Origin: Gemmatimonadaceae bacterium
Lineage (GTDB): Bacteria > Gemmatimonadota > Gemmatimonadetes > Gemmatimonadales > Gemmatimonadaceae
Assembly: GCA_020852815.1 (NCBI GenBank)
Contig: JADZAN010000025.1
Span: forward strand, 1-64,000
Length of the DNA stretch: 64,000 bases
Direction of reading: 5' to 3'
A program made the translations under genes and the position numbers. The notes under the pieces were generated by a model. It was not told the DNA's origin, made no database searches, and worked only from the letters and a program-made list of their open reading frames with translations. The first letter of the stretch is position 1. Each line of letters begins with the position of its first letter. Of the stretch, positions 63,971 to 64,000 are shown in pieces.

Positions 63971-64000
63971 CGACAGTCAGGCACCAATTCCCGCCAACAT

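Overview
The window is about two-thirds G+C and encodes a diderm, aerobic-looking chromosomal segment. The gene set suggests a Gemmatimonadota chromosome or metagenome bin: a sigma/anti-sigma/DUF4097 cassette, a DUF5916 outer-membrane protein, a PorT-like barrel, many exported hydrolases, class II photolyase, SURF1, DUF72 and DUF2277. That assignment is an inference, because there is no rRNA in the window. Most of the sequence is ordinary housekeeping and envelope biology, densely packed, often with ATGA or TGATG stop/start overlaps.

Layout. 1-4.7 kb: a truncated S9 exopeptidase (-), an amidase (+), pterin carbinolamine dehydratase (+), a strong shared terminator and a BI-1 family membrane protein (-). 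4.9-8.3 kb: a minus-strand cassette of ECF sigma factor, zinc-finger anti-sigma factor and two exported DUF4097 proteins. 8.5-9.2 kb: a HAD phosphatase, separated from the sigma gene by a large hairpin. 9.2-15.4 kb: a SNF2-type helicase and a 1172-residue N6-adenine methyltransferase, overlapping by 16 bp. This two-gene module is the best candidate for an undescribed defence or modification system and carries four in-frame tandem-repeat tracts. 15.4-18.1 kb: a decayed fragment of a sigma-54 activator AAA+ domain, then a DUF4956 membrane protein and an exported kinase-fold (CotH-like) protein.

18.1-25.9 kb: a DAACS symporter (-), then rhodanese, CoA-type Nudix, serine hydrolase, polysaccharide deacetylase and a manganese operon (Nramp transporter, UspA, DtxR/MntR regulator) with a palindromic operator candidate upstream. 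26-27.8 kb: a minus-strand SPFH / ribbon-helix-helix / 37-aa membrane peptide / membrane protein cluster with an AT-rich operator-like promoter. 27.8-32.6 kb: DUF72, a four-gene minor pseudopilin operon and SURF1. 32.6-43.5 kb: EamA permease, MgtE, the DUF5916 outer-membrane protein, an HMA protein lacking one cysteine, a hydroxyisobutyrate-dehydrogenase-like enzyme, a cysteine-desulfurase-like enzyme, a DUF3298-like lipoprotein, DUF2203, a small unknown and RNase Z.

43.5-51.1 kb: KGG stress protein, class II photolyase, tRNA-Ala(CGC), a lipoprotein, tRNA-Gln(CTG) and a large multi-PAS hybrid histidine kinase. 51.4-64 kb: a variant IF-1, small unknown proteins, an AAA_28 ATPase, a VOC lipoprotein, GNAT, DUF2277, a PorT-like barrel, an exported amidohydrolase, a zinc-ribbon/PAS protein, an M20 peptidase, a dienelactone-hydrolase lipoprotein and a PQQ-type sugar dehydrogenase. 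No CRISPR array, insertion sequence, integrase or prophage was seen.
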